Source of the DNA: Monarcha castaneiventris obscurior
Lineage: Eukaryota > Chordata > Aves > Passeriformes > Monarchidae
NCBI GenBank assembly: GCA_026261815.1
Contig: JAMPIT010000885.1
Span: 186,001 to 250,000 of the forward strand
DNA: 64,000 nucleotides
Direction of reading: 5' to 3'
A model generated the notes under the pieces. It was not told where the DNA came from. It made no database searches and worked only from the letters and a program-made list of their open reading frames with translations. Positions within the stretch are counted from its first letter, which is position 1. Each line of letters begins with the position of its first letter. Shown here in pieces: positions 1 through 9,915 of this stretch. A program made the position numbers and the translations under genes.

Positions 1-7
1 AGGATTC
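1..7 (-). CDS. PLCG1-like: First seven bases of PLC-gamma-like exon 9
   Basis: An acceptor (TTTGTATCCCAG) lies at 19-8 and is followed by GAATCCT in the required phase 0. Read on from HDQK this gives E-S and then a codon starting with T. The family has a tryptophan here (GELW or QEHW), so ESW is expected. This rests on seven bases only. Confidence 0.6.
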
Positions 8-3000
8 CTGGGATACAAACATGGCTGTTGTTAGTGGAGGTGGAACTGGGCCAGGGCATCCCATGGGTGTTCCCTAAGCCGTGAAGTTCTCAGGGAAACC
101 CCACCTTCTGGTCGTGCAGCAGGAACTTCTGGAAGTCGTAGAGGGACACTTGGCACAGCTCGGGGCGGTCCACGTTCCTGGGACAAGGAGCAGCCACCAG
201 TGAGGACCAGGAGAAGGAATTGGGATAGATCCCATGGCAACGTCAAGGCCACCAGTGCCCAGCTGCAGTTCAGGCTCCCCATGACCCCAACCCTCACCAG
301 TCCCTCCACCCTGTGACTGGGAGAGGCCGGCTCCAGCCAGAATGTGCAGCGTTGTCCGAGGATTTTGGGACAATGGCAGGGTGACAACTCCCTACATCCC
401 TGGCAGCCATCCCATCTCCCATCCCTGCTCCCATCCTCTCTCCCATTCCCACTCCAGTGTCTGCTCACCCCTTCTCCCATCCCTGCTCCTCTCCTTGCTT
501 CCATCCCAGCTCCCACCGTTGCTCCCATCCCTTCTGCACCCACGTTCCCATCCCTTCTCCCCTCCCTGCTCCCTCTCCTATCCCTTCTCCCATCCCCATT
601 CCCACCCCCTGCTCTGCCCCACAGCCTGGCAGTATTTCCCTCTCTGTGGATCCAATTCTTGGGATATTGATTGGGATGGGAGCTGGGAACTCACCGCAGG
701 GGGAAGGAGAGCTCCAGCTGCTCGATGACCTGGAAAGCAGAGGAAGGGTCCAGCCTTAGCCGGAGGGGGACACATCACAGCAGGATGGGGTCATTTGGGA
801 GGCCAATCTATGGATCTTACCGACTTCTGGGCATCAAACATCAGGTTTTTGTAGAACTGGATGAAGTGGGAGAAAGTCATCTCATTCCTGGCTTCCACTT
901 CCTGCGGGAGACGGGGCTGGATGAGAGTGGGGCCACCCGATCGGAGCCAGGGACACCAGGATGGCTCCAGCCCATCTAGAGTGGGTTGAAAAGCATCTCC
1001 CTCCTAGCTGGGGTGTCCAAAAGGTCCTTACCACAAGTTTATCCCTCAGGAATCTCATGTTGGGAACTCGGTAGTTGACCTGGGGTAGCATCGCCTTCAG
1101 GTCCTTCACCGTGATGCTGCCGGAGGGAAAACCGGAGTCAGGGCGCTGCCAGACCCCTGGATGGGTCCCAGTTCCCAACACCAAGGGTGCCACCCCAAAT
1201 CCTGGTGCCTGGCATGGGGAACCCACCCTCCTGTCCTGTGGATCCTGGCAGTGGCACAGGACCCAGGGAAATTGGGGGTGTCCCATCCCGGGAAGCGTCC
1301 AAGGCCAGGTTGGATGGGGCTTGAAGCAACCTGGTCTAGTGGAAGGTGGAACTGGATGATTCTTAATGGCCTTTCCAACCCAAACCATTCCATGATTCCG
1401 TGTTTCTGAGGTTAATTACATGGTGTCTGGCCTGAGTCTGAGCAGGGGGAAAAGGAGAGGAAGAATCCAAAAATCATTCAGGAATTTTAAGCTATCATCC
1501 CACTTGGAGATGATGCCCATTCCCATCCCCATAATAATTTAAGTCCAAATTCCCTTGGTTTTGGGGTTTTCCTGTCTTGGGAAGAGAATTATGGGCTGCA
1601 TTAATGGCCTGGCCCCTCTGGCACTGGTGGAAATGTGGCATCGGAGTCCCTGGGATCCTCACAGTGTCAAGGACATGACCTGCACCCAAATCTTTCCTTT
1701 TTGGTGCCTTCAAGCATCCCAAAAACCCTGCTGCTTCCTCCTCCCACAAACCTCACCCCCAGTCTGGCTCAACCCCCAAATCTGGGATGCAGCTGGGGGA
1801 ATATGGTCCTGTCCAGCTGAACCCACTCTGCTGGTGCTCACCTGCCTTCCCGCGCCCGGTCCATCCCATCAAACTGCTTCCGTAGCCACCTGGGAAGGAA
1901 GGGATGGACAGACAGGGCTCAATCCCAAAGAGGACCAAGCCCAGGGTGGGTTTTCTCCCTCAAAACAGGAACCAGGGAATGGGATCTGCTGATCCTTCCT
2001 CACCTCTCGATCTGCAGCGGGGTCTGGGCTCTCTGGGTGTCAGCCACCAGCCAGTTGAGCCCCGTTATCCACAGGTTGATGTCCTCCTCGCAGAAAGCTG
2101 GAGGAGGAAGAGGAGGGCGGTGAGGTTGGGAGGGGAGTGATGGGATGTTGGGAAGGGGGTGGGACCCCAAAGACGGACACAGGGAATGGGGAGGGACCCA
2201 ACTCACCGGCCACGCTGAGCGTCCGCAGCCTGAAGTCCATCCCGTAGAGGATGATGAAGCACATGGTGAAGTCCAGCTTGCGAGCGTCCTCGGGGTAGCG
2301 CTCGAAATCCCGGGAATTCTTCCCCAGGCGGATCTCCTTGATCTCCCGAATGTCGACTGCGGGGAGAGAGGAACATGAAACCGTCCCCTGCCACCACAGT
2401 CCCACGTGAGCGGCTCAGGGAAGTGGGAATTCCAAAATGACCACGTGTCCTCTGGAGAACCTTGTCTCCAGGATGGAACACCCCCAGGAGCGTGTGATGG
2501 AATTCTGAGTGCTGTCTTTGAGGGAGACGTCCCCAGTGTCCTCCAGTGATGTGTGATGGCCCCGTGGCTATGGCATGTCCTTTGGGGAACTGTGTGCCCA
2601 GGATGGGGCGTCCCTGTGGCACTGCCCATTGGAGCGGGATGGCACCGAGGTGCCAGGGCAATGTGTCCTCCAGGGATCCGTGTCCCAGGATGTCCCCAGG
2701 ATGGGGTGTCCCAGGATGTTCCCAGGATGGGGTGTCCCAGGATGTTCCCAGGATGGGATGTCCCAGGATGTCCCCAGGATGGGGTGTCCGAGGATATCCC
2801 CAGGATGGGGTGTCCCTGTGGCACTGCCCGTTGGAGCGGGATGGCACCTTGGTGCCAGGGCAATGTATCCTCCAGGGATCCCCAGGATGTCCCCAGGATG
2901 GGATGTCCCAGGATCTCCCCAGGATGAGGTCCCTGCAGTGCTGCTACAGCTGAGTGACACCACCATGGATGCCACGGCCGCGTGTCCTCCAGGGATCCGT

Positions 3001-6000
3001 GTCCCAGGATATCCCCAGGATGGGGTGTCCCAGGATGTCCCCAGGATGAGGTCCCTGCACTGCTGCTGCAGCTGTATGATAAGACCAGGATGCCATGGCC
3101 ATGTGTCCTCCAGGGATCCGTGTCCCAGGATGTCCCTAGGATGGGATGTCCCAGGATATCCCCAGGACGGGGTGTCCCAGGATGTCCCTAGGATGGGGTG
3201 TCCCAGGATGTCCCCAGGATGGGGTATCCCAGGATGTCCTCAGGATGGGATGTCCCCACCTTGAGGTCCCTGCACTGCTGCTGCAGCTGAGTGACACCAC
3301 CACGGGTGCCATGGAGAAGGATCATCCAGGGATCCACGTCCCTGTTCTCAGGATGAGGTCCCTGCAGTGCTGCTGCAGCTGAGTAACACCACCATGGATG
3401 CCATGGCCATGTGTCCTCCAGGGATCCGTGTCCCAGGACATCCCCAGGATGAGGTCCCTGCACTGCTGCTGCGGCTGAGTGACACCACCATGGACACCAT
3501 GGCTATGTGTCCTCCAGGGATCCGTGTCCCAGGATGTCCCCAGGATGGGGTGTCCCAGGATGTCCCCAGGATGAGGTCCCTGCACTGCTGCTGCAGCTGA
3601 GTGACACCAACACGGGTGCCATGGAGAAGCATCATCCAGGGATCCGTGTCCCAAGGATAGGCTGTCCCTGCAGCCCTGCCTCCACGTGCCTGGTGGCACC
3701 CCATCCCTGCGTGTCCTCCAGGAACTCGTGTCCCCAGGATGTGGCATCCCGACAGTGCTGCCCACTCTTTTCCCAGCTTTGTGGCTGCCACGCGTCCTCC
3801 AGGCTCATCCCACCCCATCCCAACCAGCAAATCTCCAGCCACCTCGTCCTCCCCACGCCAGACCCCGTGCCGGGATAGGCTGAGCTCGTGTTTTCCTTGG
3901 AGAACTCTTCCCAAAAGTGGCAATTTGGAGCCCTGGCAGCCGGGACCGCAGGGCGTTGCTTTCCTGCTGCTCTGCTCCCTCATTATCCCGCTAAATAAAG
4001 CTCCAACGGTGGCGGCAGGGCCGGGTTTCCGGACCACGCTCTTCCTCACTGCTACTCCACCGAGGGAGATTTCCAATTCTCCCAGTGGGCACATCCCACT
4101 GGGAGCAAGAACAACAACATAATATTGGGAACGACGCACAAAATTGTTCTTGATCCCACAACCATCACCCCCCGGGTGGGTTTGTCCTCTGGGAATGAGG
4201 CACCAACACCGGAAAGGGCTTTGTGTGACCCAGGGCGGCCGGACCACCTCGCCAGGGGTATTGTCCTGCCGAGGAAATGGGTCATTTCCCGGAGAATTTC
4301 CAGCCCGGCTGCGTTTCCGATGTGGTGGAGGGGAAGGCTGCAGACGTGCCTCGGTGGAAACCCTCAGCCGAATCCAAAGGGAAATCCAAAGGGGAAAGAA
4401 AAGCTGAATGCAGAGAGGAATAAGGGATGGGGGAGGAATCGGGCTGATGAAGCAAGAAAAGAGGGGAAGAATGGTTTTTCTTGGCGGAAAAGCTCCAGGA
4501 AACAGTGGAGGCTTTATCCAGCCTTCTTTTGCTGGATGACCGCAAGCCAAATTTCATGGATTAGGGTGGGATTTCAGCACAAGTGACACACAGGAGCTCT
4601 GCACCCCGGCACGAGCTTTCTTTTGGGACAAGATCTGGAGGAATGAAACTCCGTTGTCTCCGCGAGGCTCCCGTGAGTGGGAGCAAGCCCTCTTCCATAA
4701 AAACAGGCAGATTTGGGGGATAAAAATGGGTTTATAAGTTAAAAAACAGCCTCTTGACCCCAAACCTGCCCATCCACAAGGTGCCAGGAAGGGGTGAGAA
4801 GCCACTGGCTACCAGGGCTTTGCTCACAAGTTGCAACGCTGCTATTCCTTGGATTTAACTCCTCCAGGATCTGGCCTTGCACCCAAACTCTGGGTGCTGT
4901 TCCTAATCCCAGGGTGGTTTGTGTTGGAAGGGACCTTAAAAACGATCTCATTCCAGCCCCTTCATGGGCAGGGACACCTTCCACTATCCCAGGTTGCTCC
5001 AAGCCCTGTCCAACCTGGTCTTGGGCACTTTCAGGGATGGGGCAGCCACAGATTCTCTAGGAATTCCATTCCAGGGCCTCACCACCCTCACAGGGAGAAA
5101 TTCCTTCCCAATATCCCATGTAACCCCACCCTCCGGCAGTGGGAAGCCATTCCCTGTGTCCTGTCACCCCATCCCTTGTCCCAAGTCCCTCTCCAGCTCT
5201 CCTGGAGCCCCTTTAGGCACTGGAAGGGGCTCTGAGGTCTCCCTGGATCCTTCCCTTCTCCAGGCTGGACATTCCCAGCTCTCCCAGCCTGGCTCCAGAG
5301 CAGAGGGCCTCCAGCCCTTGGAGCACCTCCGTGGCCTCCTCTGGACTCGCTCCAGCAGCTCCACGTCCTTCTGCTGTTGGACCCCAGAGCTGGAGGCAGA
5401 ATTCCAGGTGGGATCTCACCTGAGCGGGGCACAGGGGCAGAACTCCCCCTCTTTTCCTGCTGCCCACGCTGTGGGATGAGCCCAGGACATGGGGAATTTC
5501 TGAGCTGCCAGCACCAGTTTTTCATCCACCAACACCCCCAAATCCTTGTTCCCAGGGCAAAGAGCTCATTCCCATGAAAAACCAGGGGAAGAGGGAGCGG
5601 CGCGGGGCTGCACAATAAACCCGAGCAGCAGCTTCCTGGAAACCACATCTGCAGCGGATTTGCCTCGATCCTGTCAGGACTCTGTCTCCAAACTCCTCCC
5701 CGCATTGTCTCCATTGTCCCGGGCGATTAAAACACTCTGGAAGTCGGTTCCAGCTGCGAAAATCCCTTTTCTTTTCAAATGCAAAGCGAGCAGCGTGGTG
5801 CAAAAAAGATTTGGAATGGTGGGAAGATGATGGAGGAGCAGGTTCTGCCCAGTGGGATTTTAGGGATGCTGAGAGCCTGGGAATTTTTTTCAGGCGTTAG
5901 GAGGGAAGTAAAGGGAAGGGAGGGAATGGTTGTGCTGGGAATTCCTGCTGGCTTGGGCACCTCAGTCATCCCTTCTTGCAGGACGTGGCAGCCCAGACCC

Positions 6001-9000
6001 TCCTGGACAGGGGGAATTGGGAGGCTGTATCCCACCAGGATCCTTGTGGGGTGATTTAAAAGCTGGAATAAAATATTTCCTCCTGGTCCAACGGCGATAA
6101 ATCCCAACTGGATTTTCTCCTCCCCAAAAACATCCCTATTTCTAAATTATTTCCCGTTAACAAGGCTGGAGGTGTCATCAAACCATCTCTCCAAAATCCT
6201 CTTGGATTTTCCACGCTGCCTTCACCCCTATTTCCTTTAATTTCTTGTAAAGATTTTTTTTTTTTTTTTGGGCTGTTTTTCACCAGATTCCTTGCTGCAG
6301 GAACTGGGGTCTGCTGAGGGCGACAAGCTGGAAGCCCTCCAGGATGAGGTTAATTTTGGAGGCCATGCTCCAGGCAATCCCAGGCATGGACACATGGACA
6401 CGTGTCCAGAGGCCGCTTAACGAGGCGTGTAATTATCCCGGGGGTCCAGGGGAAAGCCAGGATCTGTGTCCTGGCCCTGACAGTCCCTAACAGAGACATC
6501 AGCACTTCCCACTAATCCCTCTCCAAGCGGGATGCCGGCTTGAAGGGAAGGATTTAAAATGGTCTGGGGCAGGCGTGAGGTCTGGGAGATGCTGGCACTT
6601 CCATAAAATCACGGGAAGTTGGAAGATGTGAGCACAGAGGGATGGAACAGGGGGTTGAGGATGCTCCAGCCCAGCACCAGGATGGGGATTTCTCCCGCTC
6701 TGGAGTGGGAAAAGCGAATGGTGGGATGGGATAGCAGGATTGCACCATTTCCAGAGGGATTTTCCTCCTTTTTTCACCCTTCTGGATGGCCTTGGGGGAT
6801 GCCTGCTCATTGTATGGGAAAAGACAGATCCTAAGGCTCCAGAGGGGAAACTGAGGCACAGCATCGTGAGCAACCTGAGATCCTGACCCGGCAGCGCGCG
6901 GCGCTTCCGGAAAAAACAAGGAGCTGGAAATGTGTTATTTCCATGACTGGATAACGAGCTCTTCTCCACGAGGACCTAAAACACCTCTCCAAAACTGGGT
7001 GCCCTTTATCCCATCACCTCCTGCTCCCATAAATCCACTCCTGTGCCCATGCACAGATCCTGCTCCTGCCTGTGCTCTGCTCCAAGTACCACCCTCCTTC
7101 CCGGCTGGAATTCAGGATCAGCCCCTCCAAACAGGAGCTGAACCTCCCTGGGGATTTTTGGGGGGATCATCGGTGATTTTGGAGCAGCCCCTCCAGGAAA
7201 AAGGCACCTCCCAAACCTCCAGGATGTGCTTTGCCACCATCCAGGTGAAGCGATATCCCAAAACTGAGTTCCTGCCCTGCACGGGGATGTGGGATGAGGT
7301 GAAGGTGTAGCTCCGTGTCACCCCAAACCCGCGTTTCATCCATTGGAATTTTGTAGCTCAGTTAAAGCTTTGAGGTAACGAGCAGCAAGACATGGAGCCC
7401 CAACAATTCCCAGTGTTGGGGCAATGCCCCAGCCACCAGTGAACCCACATGGAAAAGTGATTTTTATGGATGCTCCAGTGGGGTTTTGGGGTTAAAAGCA
7501 CCGGGAGCAGGCACAGCGGTGACCATTCCTTCCCCTCCTTCCCAGGGAGGATATAAATCCCTGAGGATGAAACGGGAGCAGCCTGATCCCACAGAGCGAC
7601 TTCCGGGGTGGGATGGAGGAGGTGAGGGTTGCTCAGCCCAGCAGCTCCTGCTTTTATGGGAATCACCCCATGGCCAGGCCCTGACGCTGTAGGACATTCC
7701 CTAGGGGGGGGAACATCCCGCCGTGGCCAGGAATTCCACAACCAGTCACCCCCACCACGGCAGGACATCCCAACACATCCAGGAACCCCACACACAGCTA
7801 CCCCACCATGGAAGGACATCCCACCAACGCCAAGCACCCTATAATCAGTGACCGCACCACAGCAGGACAGCAGGACATCCCAATACATCCAGGAACTCCA
7901 CAAACAGTTACCCCACCACTGTAGGACATCCCAATACATTCAGGAACCCCACACACAGTTACCCCACCATGGAAAGACATCCCACCAACCCCAAGCACCC
8001 TATAATCAGTGACCGCACCACAGCAGGATAGCAGGACATCCCAACACATCCAGGAACCCTACAAACAGTTACCCCACCATGGAAGGACATCCCAACACAT
8101 CCAGGAACCCTACAAACAGTTACCCCACCATGGAAGGACATCCCAACACATCCAGGAACCCTACAAACAGTTACCCCACCACTGTAGGACATCCCAACAC
8201 ATCCAGGAACCCTACAAACAGTTATCCCACCATGGAAGGACATCCCATCACAGCCAGGAACCCCACAAACAGCTACCCCACCACAGTAGGACATCCTGCC
8301 GTGGCCAAAAACCCCACAACCAAATCTCCCCATGGAAGGACATCCCAACACAACCAGGAACCCCATAGACAAGCTGTGGGACATCCCGCCATGGCCACAA
8401 ACCCCACAACCAAATCTCCGCATGGTAGGACATCCCAAAACAACCAGGAGCCCCATAGACAAGCACCCCATCACTGTAGGACACCCCAACACACCCAGGA
8501 ACCCCACAACCAGTCACCCCACTACAGTAAGACATCCCACAAAACCCAGGCACCCCAACACACCCAGGGCACCCCACAACCAGTTACCCCCTATGTTAGA
8601 ACACCCCAAAACATCCAGGCACCCCACAATCAGTCCCCCCCACTACAGCAGGACATCCCAAGATGCCCAGAACCCCCCCAGACAGTCACCCCAGCACAGC
8701 TCCAGCACGTCCCCAGCCCCACAACACCACTGATATGCCCCTGTCCCCCCCAATCCTCCCTGTCCCCCCAAATCCTCCCTGTCCTCCCCAAATCCTCCCT
8801 GGTTCCCCCAAATCCTCCCTGTCCCCTCAAATCCTCCCTGTCCCCCAAATCCTCCCTATCCCCCCAAATCCTCCCTGTCCTTCCCAAATCCTCCCTGTCC
8901 CAAATCCTCCCTGTCCCCCCCAAATCCTCCCTGTCCGCCTCAAATCCTCCCTGTCCCCAAATCCTCCCGGTCCCCCAAATCTTCCCTGTCCCCCCCAAAT

Positions 9001-9487
9001 CCTCCCTATCCCCCCAAATCCTCCCTGTCCCCCCCAAATCCTCCCTGTCCCCTAAATCCTCTCGGTCCCCCCGAATCCTCCCTGTCCCCTAAATCCTCCC
9101 TGTCCCCCAAATCCTCCCTGTCCTCCCCAAATCCTCCCTGTCCCCCAAATCCTCCCTGTCCCCTAAATCCTCTCGGTCCCCCCGAATCCTCCCTGTCCTC
9201 CCCAAATGCTCCCGGTCCCCCCAACCCTCCCTGTCCCCCAAATCCTCCCGCTCCCCCCGATACTCACTGTCCCCCTCCACCTTCTCGGGCGTCCTGCTCC
9301 AGATGATCTGGCGCGTCTCCAGCTTCACCTGGAAGGTTCTTCTCTCCGGCCTCTGCGACTTCTTCTGGTAGAACAAGGTGAGGACGGTGCCCATCTCCAG
9401 GCAGCGCAGGATCCTGCCCATGTCCCCCGGCTCCATCCTGGAGTCCTCCAAGAAGCCATTGACGCTGTTGAGCCTGGCCATGGACAT
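1..9487 (-). CDS. PLCG1-like: Phospholipase C gamma (PLCG1-like), N-terminal part, exons 1-9, cut by the window edge
   Basis: PLC-gamma enzymes hydrolyse PIP2 to IP3 and diacylglycerol at the plasma membrane downstream of receptor and non-receptor tyrosine kinases. The exons on the minus strand, in order, are 9268-9487, 2207-2356, 2004-2097, 1842-1889, 1032-1116, 821-901, 695-729, 105-177 and 1-7. All join in frame across GT-AG introns; the first eight give 786 bp, exactly 262 codons. Residues about 28-140 are a PH domain containing [20 protein letters not shown] and DIREIKEI. Residues 156-199 are the EF-hand region (WLRKQF, then [14 protein letters not shown]). The catalytic X/Y halves, split PH, SH2 and SH3 domains would lie beyond base 1; the family is usually near 1,250-1,290 residues. 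Family membership is certain. Orthology to PLCG1 is uncertain, because the later exons ([12 protein letters not shown], then [21 protein letters not shown]) are unexpectedly divergent for bird PLCG1. Confidence 0.9.
105..177 (-). CDS. PLCG1-like: PLC-gamma-like exon 8 (residues 238-262)
   Basis: It encodes [20 protein letters not shown] then HDQK, equivalent to the RPELCRVSLPEFQQFLLDYQ stretch of human PLCG1. The phase matches exon 7. The donor GTGGGG (104-99) is weaker than the others in this gene. Confidence 0.9.
380..612. repeat. Pyrimidine-rich degenerate repeat in PLC-gamma-like intron 7
   Basis: Repeated TCCCATCCCT / CTCCCATTCC-type units fill about 230 bp of the 517-bp intron between exons 8 and 7. 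On the gene's sense strand this is a polypurine tract. Confidence 0.8.
695..729 (-). CDS. PLCG1-like: PLC-gamma-like exon 7 (residues 227-238)
   Basis: A 35-bp micro-exon encoding [11 protein letters not shown] plus two bases of an arginine codon. It is supported by a clean TTTCCAG acceptor, a GTGAGT donor and exact phase match to both neighbours. It lies in the variable linker between EF-hand lobes, so homology alone would not identify it. Confidence 0.8.
821..901 (-). CDS. PLCG1-like: PLC-gamma-like exon 6 (residues 200-226)
   Basis: An exact 27-codon exon encoding [20 protein letters not shown] and MFDAQKS. The LM-x-x-AQK motif fits PLC-gamma, but most other positions differ from mammalian PLCG1, and several resemble PLCG2 (FYKxLMF). 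Acceptor CCCGCAG; donor GTAAGA. Confidence 0.88.
1032..1116 (-). CDS. PLCG1-like: PLC-gamma-like exon 5 (residues 171-199)
   Basis: It encodes [10 protein letters not shown] followed by [18 protein letters not shown], the best-conserved EF-hand segment of PLC-gamma. Counted by eye against the human PLCG1 sequence as remembered, 21 of 28 residues are identical. The acceptor is CTCCGGCAG; the donor is GTAAGG at 1031-1026. Confidence 0.93.
1270..1398 (+). mobile_element. CR1 LINE 3' fragment
   Basis: It reads GTCCAAGGCCAGGTTGGATG, then the GGTCTAGTGGAAGGT block, and ends CCAAACCATTCCATGATTCC, the CR1 3' terminus. It lies in the PLC-gamma-like intron between exons 5 and 4, antisense to the gene. 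The rest of this intron (1117-1269, 1399-1841) shows nothing recognisable. Confidence 0.9.
1842..1889 (-). CDS. PLCG1-like: PLC-gamma-like exon 4 (residues 155-171)
   Basis: This short 48-bp exon encodes [15 protein letters not shown], the start of the EF-hand module. WLRKQF is invariant in PLC-gamma proteins. The following loop differs from PLCG1 (YSVDRNRED in human). The donor is GTGAGC, and serine 171 is split. Confidence 0.9.
2004..2097 (-). CDS. PLCG1-like: PLC-gamma-like exon 3 (residues 124-155)
   Basis: The pyrimidine-rich acceptor (CTCCTCCAG) leads to [19 protein letters not shown] and then [10 protein letters not shown]. This is the C-terminal helix of the PH domain and the linker into the EF-hand region. 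The donor is GTGAGG at 2003-1998, and the arginine codon 155 is split across the intron. Confidence 0.94.
2207..2356 (-). CDS. PLCG1-like: PLC-gamma-like exon 2 (residues 74-124)
   Basis: The acceptor CCCCGCAG precedes TCGACATTCGG; with the last base of exon 1 this gives [20 protein letters not shown], the diagnostic middle of the PLC-gamma PH domain. It continues with [18 protein letters not shown]. The donor is GTGAGT at 2206-2201. Confidence 0.94.
2541..3660. repeat. Hierarchical minisatellite A, PLC-gamma-like intron 1
   Basis: A 24-26 bp unit around GGATGTCCCCAGGATGGGGT is tandemly repeated. It is nested in a longer unit containing GAGGTCCCTGCACTGCTGCT, then AGCTGAGTGACACCACCATG and CCTCCAGGGATCCGTGTCCC. 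The higher-order unit recurs near 2940, 3050, 3265, 3360, 3455 and 3570. Long ORFs here in several frames are repeat artefacts. Confidence 0.92.
3661..4904. other. Intronic sequence without recognised elements
   Basis: PLC-gamma-like intron 1. The start (3661-3860) still carries decayed minisatellite A words. The remainder is ordinary intronic sequence with no exon, repeat family or RNA gene that could be identified. Confidence 0.5.
4905..5575 (-). mobile_element. CR1 LINE 3' fragment, about 670 bp
   Basis: The 3' end is at the left (GTGTTGGAAGGGACCTTAAA). The fragment runs through the usual 3' UTR and into the block with CATCCACCAACACCCCCAAA near 5525, so it is one of the two longest copies here. 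It lies in PLC-gamma-like intron 1, in the same orientation as the gene. Confidence 0.92.
5576..7690. other. Intronic sequence without recognised elements
   Basis: PLC-gamma-like intron 1. Apart from a poly-T run at 6251-6270, nothing was identified in this 2.1-kb stretch on either strand. Confidence 0.5.
7694..8650. repeat. 51-bp-unit minisatellite B, PLC-gamma-like intron 1
   Basis: The unit contains CATCCCAACACATCCAGGAA, then CCCTACAAACAGTTACCCC and ACCATGGAAGGA. Near 8041-8240 copies are spaced exactly 51 bp and are almost identical; outward they become shorter and degenerate. Because 51 is a multiple of three, long open frames appear on both strands and are not genes. Confidence 0.95.
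8740..9262. repeat. C-rich 17-20 bp minisatellite C abutting PLC-gamma-like exon 1
   Basis: About 28 copies of AATCCTCCCTGTCCCCC run up to the intron 1 donor. On the sense strand the unit is GGGGGACAGGGAGGATTT, with three or more G-runs per unit, so both G-quadruplex and R-loop formation are possible. Two inner blocks (around 9055 and 9170) share CTAAATCCTCTCGGTCCCCC and look like a segmental duplication inside the array. Confidence 0.95.
9268..9487 (-). CDS. PLCG1-like: PLC-gamma-like exon 1 (residues 1-73)
   Basis: It encodes a variable leader and then [18 protein letters not shown], the first strands of the PH domain. The start is placed at ATG 9487-9485, which has A at -3; a second in-frame ATG lies at 9481-9479. 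A GTG two codons upstream is not a plausible start. The exon ends one base into codon 74 at a GTGAGT donor (9267-9262), and a G-rich minisatellite follows almost at once. The exon/intron boundary falls after KVEGD, matching the end of the first coding exon in vertebrate PLCG1. Confidence 0.92.
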
Positions 9488-9489
9488 CT

Positions 9490-9504
9490 TCACTGCTCGG
9501 CCAT
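9490..9504 (-). promoter_or_regulatory. Minimal upstream ORF before the PLC-gamma-like start codon
   Basis: An ATG at 9504-9502 opens a four-codon ORF (MAEQ, TGA) that stops two bases before the main ATG. A further upstream ATG at 9539-9537 opens an out-of-frame ORF that runs across the main start. Both matter only if the 5' UTR is contiguous genomic sequence here, which is not shown. Confidence 0.45.
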
Positions 9505-9539
9505 CGCCCGGCGGAGCCGCACGGCCGCGATTGTCTCAT

Positions 9540-9879
9540 GCAGGAGAGGACGGAACCAAAGGGCCGAAAGCTTCCCTGGGGGATTTTTCTCTCTGGGATC
9601 GCCCCGGGCGTGGGTTTCCTCTAAGGACGAGCGGAGCACGGCCGGGACACGCAGCCGGGGTTGGAGGCAGCGGGGAGGAGGAAAAGGCCGGGCTGGGCTG
9701 GAGGTGCCGTGACCTTCGTGTCACCAAGGCTGGATCCGGCCCCTGGCGTTGGCATCCAGCGGCGGTGGGAAAAGATGGACAACGCCGGCCTTGCTCGCGG
9801 TTGAGTTGGGTTTTTTTTTTTTTGGGGGGGTTGTTTTTTTTTTTTTTTTGGATGTGGAGAGGGAAAAATCCAGTCCAAA

Positions 9880-9915
<36 letters not shown>

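Noticed and set aside
2541..3660. Direct repeats resembling a CRISPR array
   Set aside because: There are no unique equal-length spacers and no cas genes. Units are contiguous minisatellite copies in a eukaryotic intron.
7694..9092. Long open frames (up to 337 codons) over minisatellites B and C
   Set aside because: The repeat unit length (51 bp) is a multiple of three, so frames stay open on both strands; the peptides are simple repeats with no domain.
1..9487. Firm assignment of the PLC-gamma gene to PLCG1 or PLCG2
   Set aside because: Exons 6-8 mix features of both and the synteny does not fit PLCG1. The available N-terminal 262 residues do not decide without a tree.
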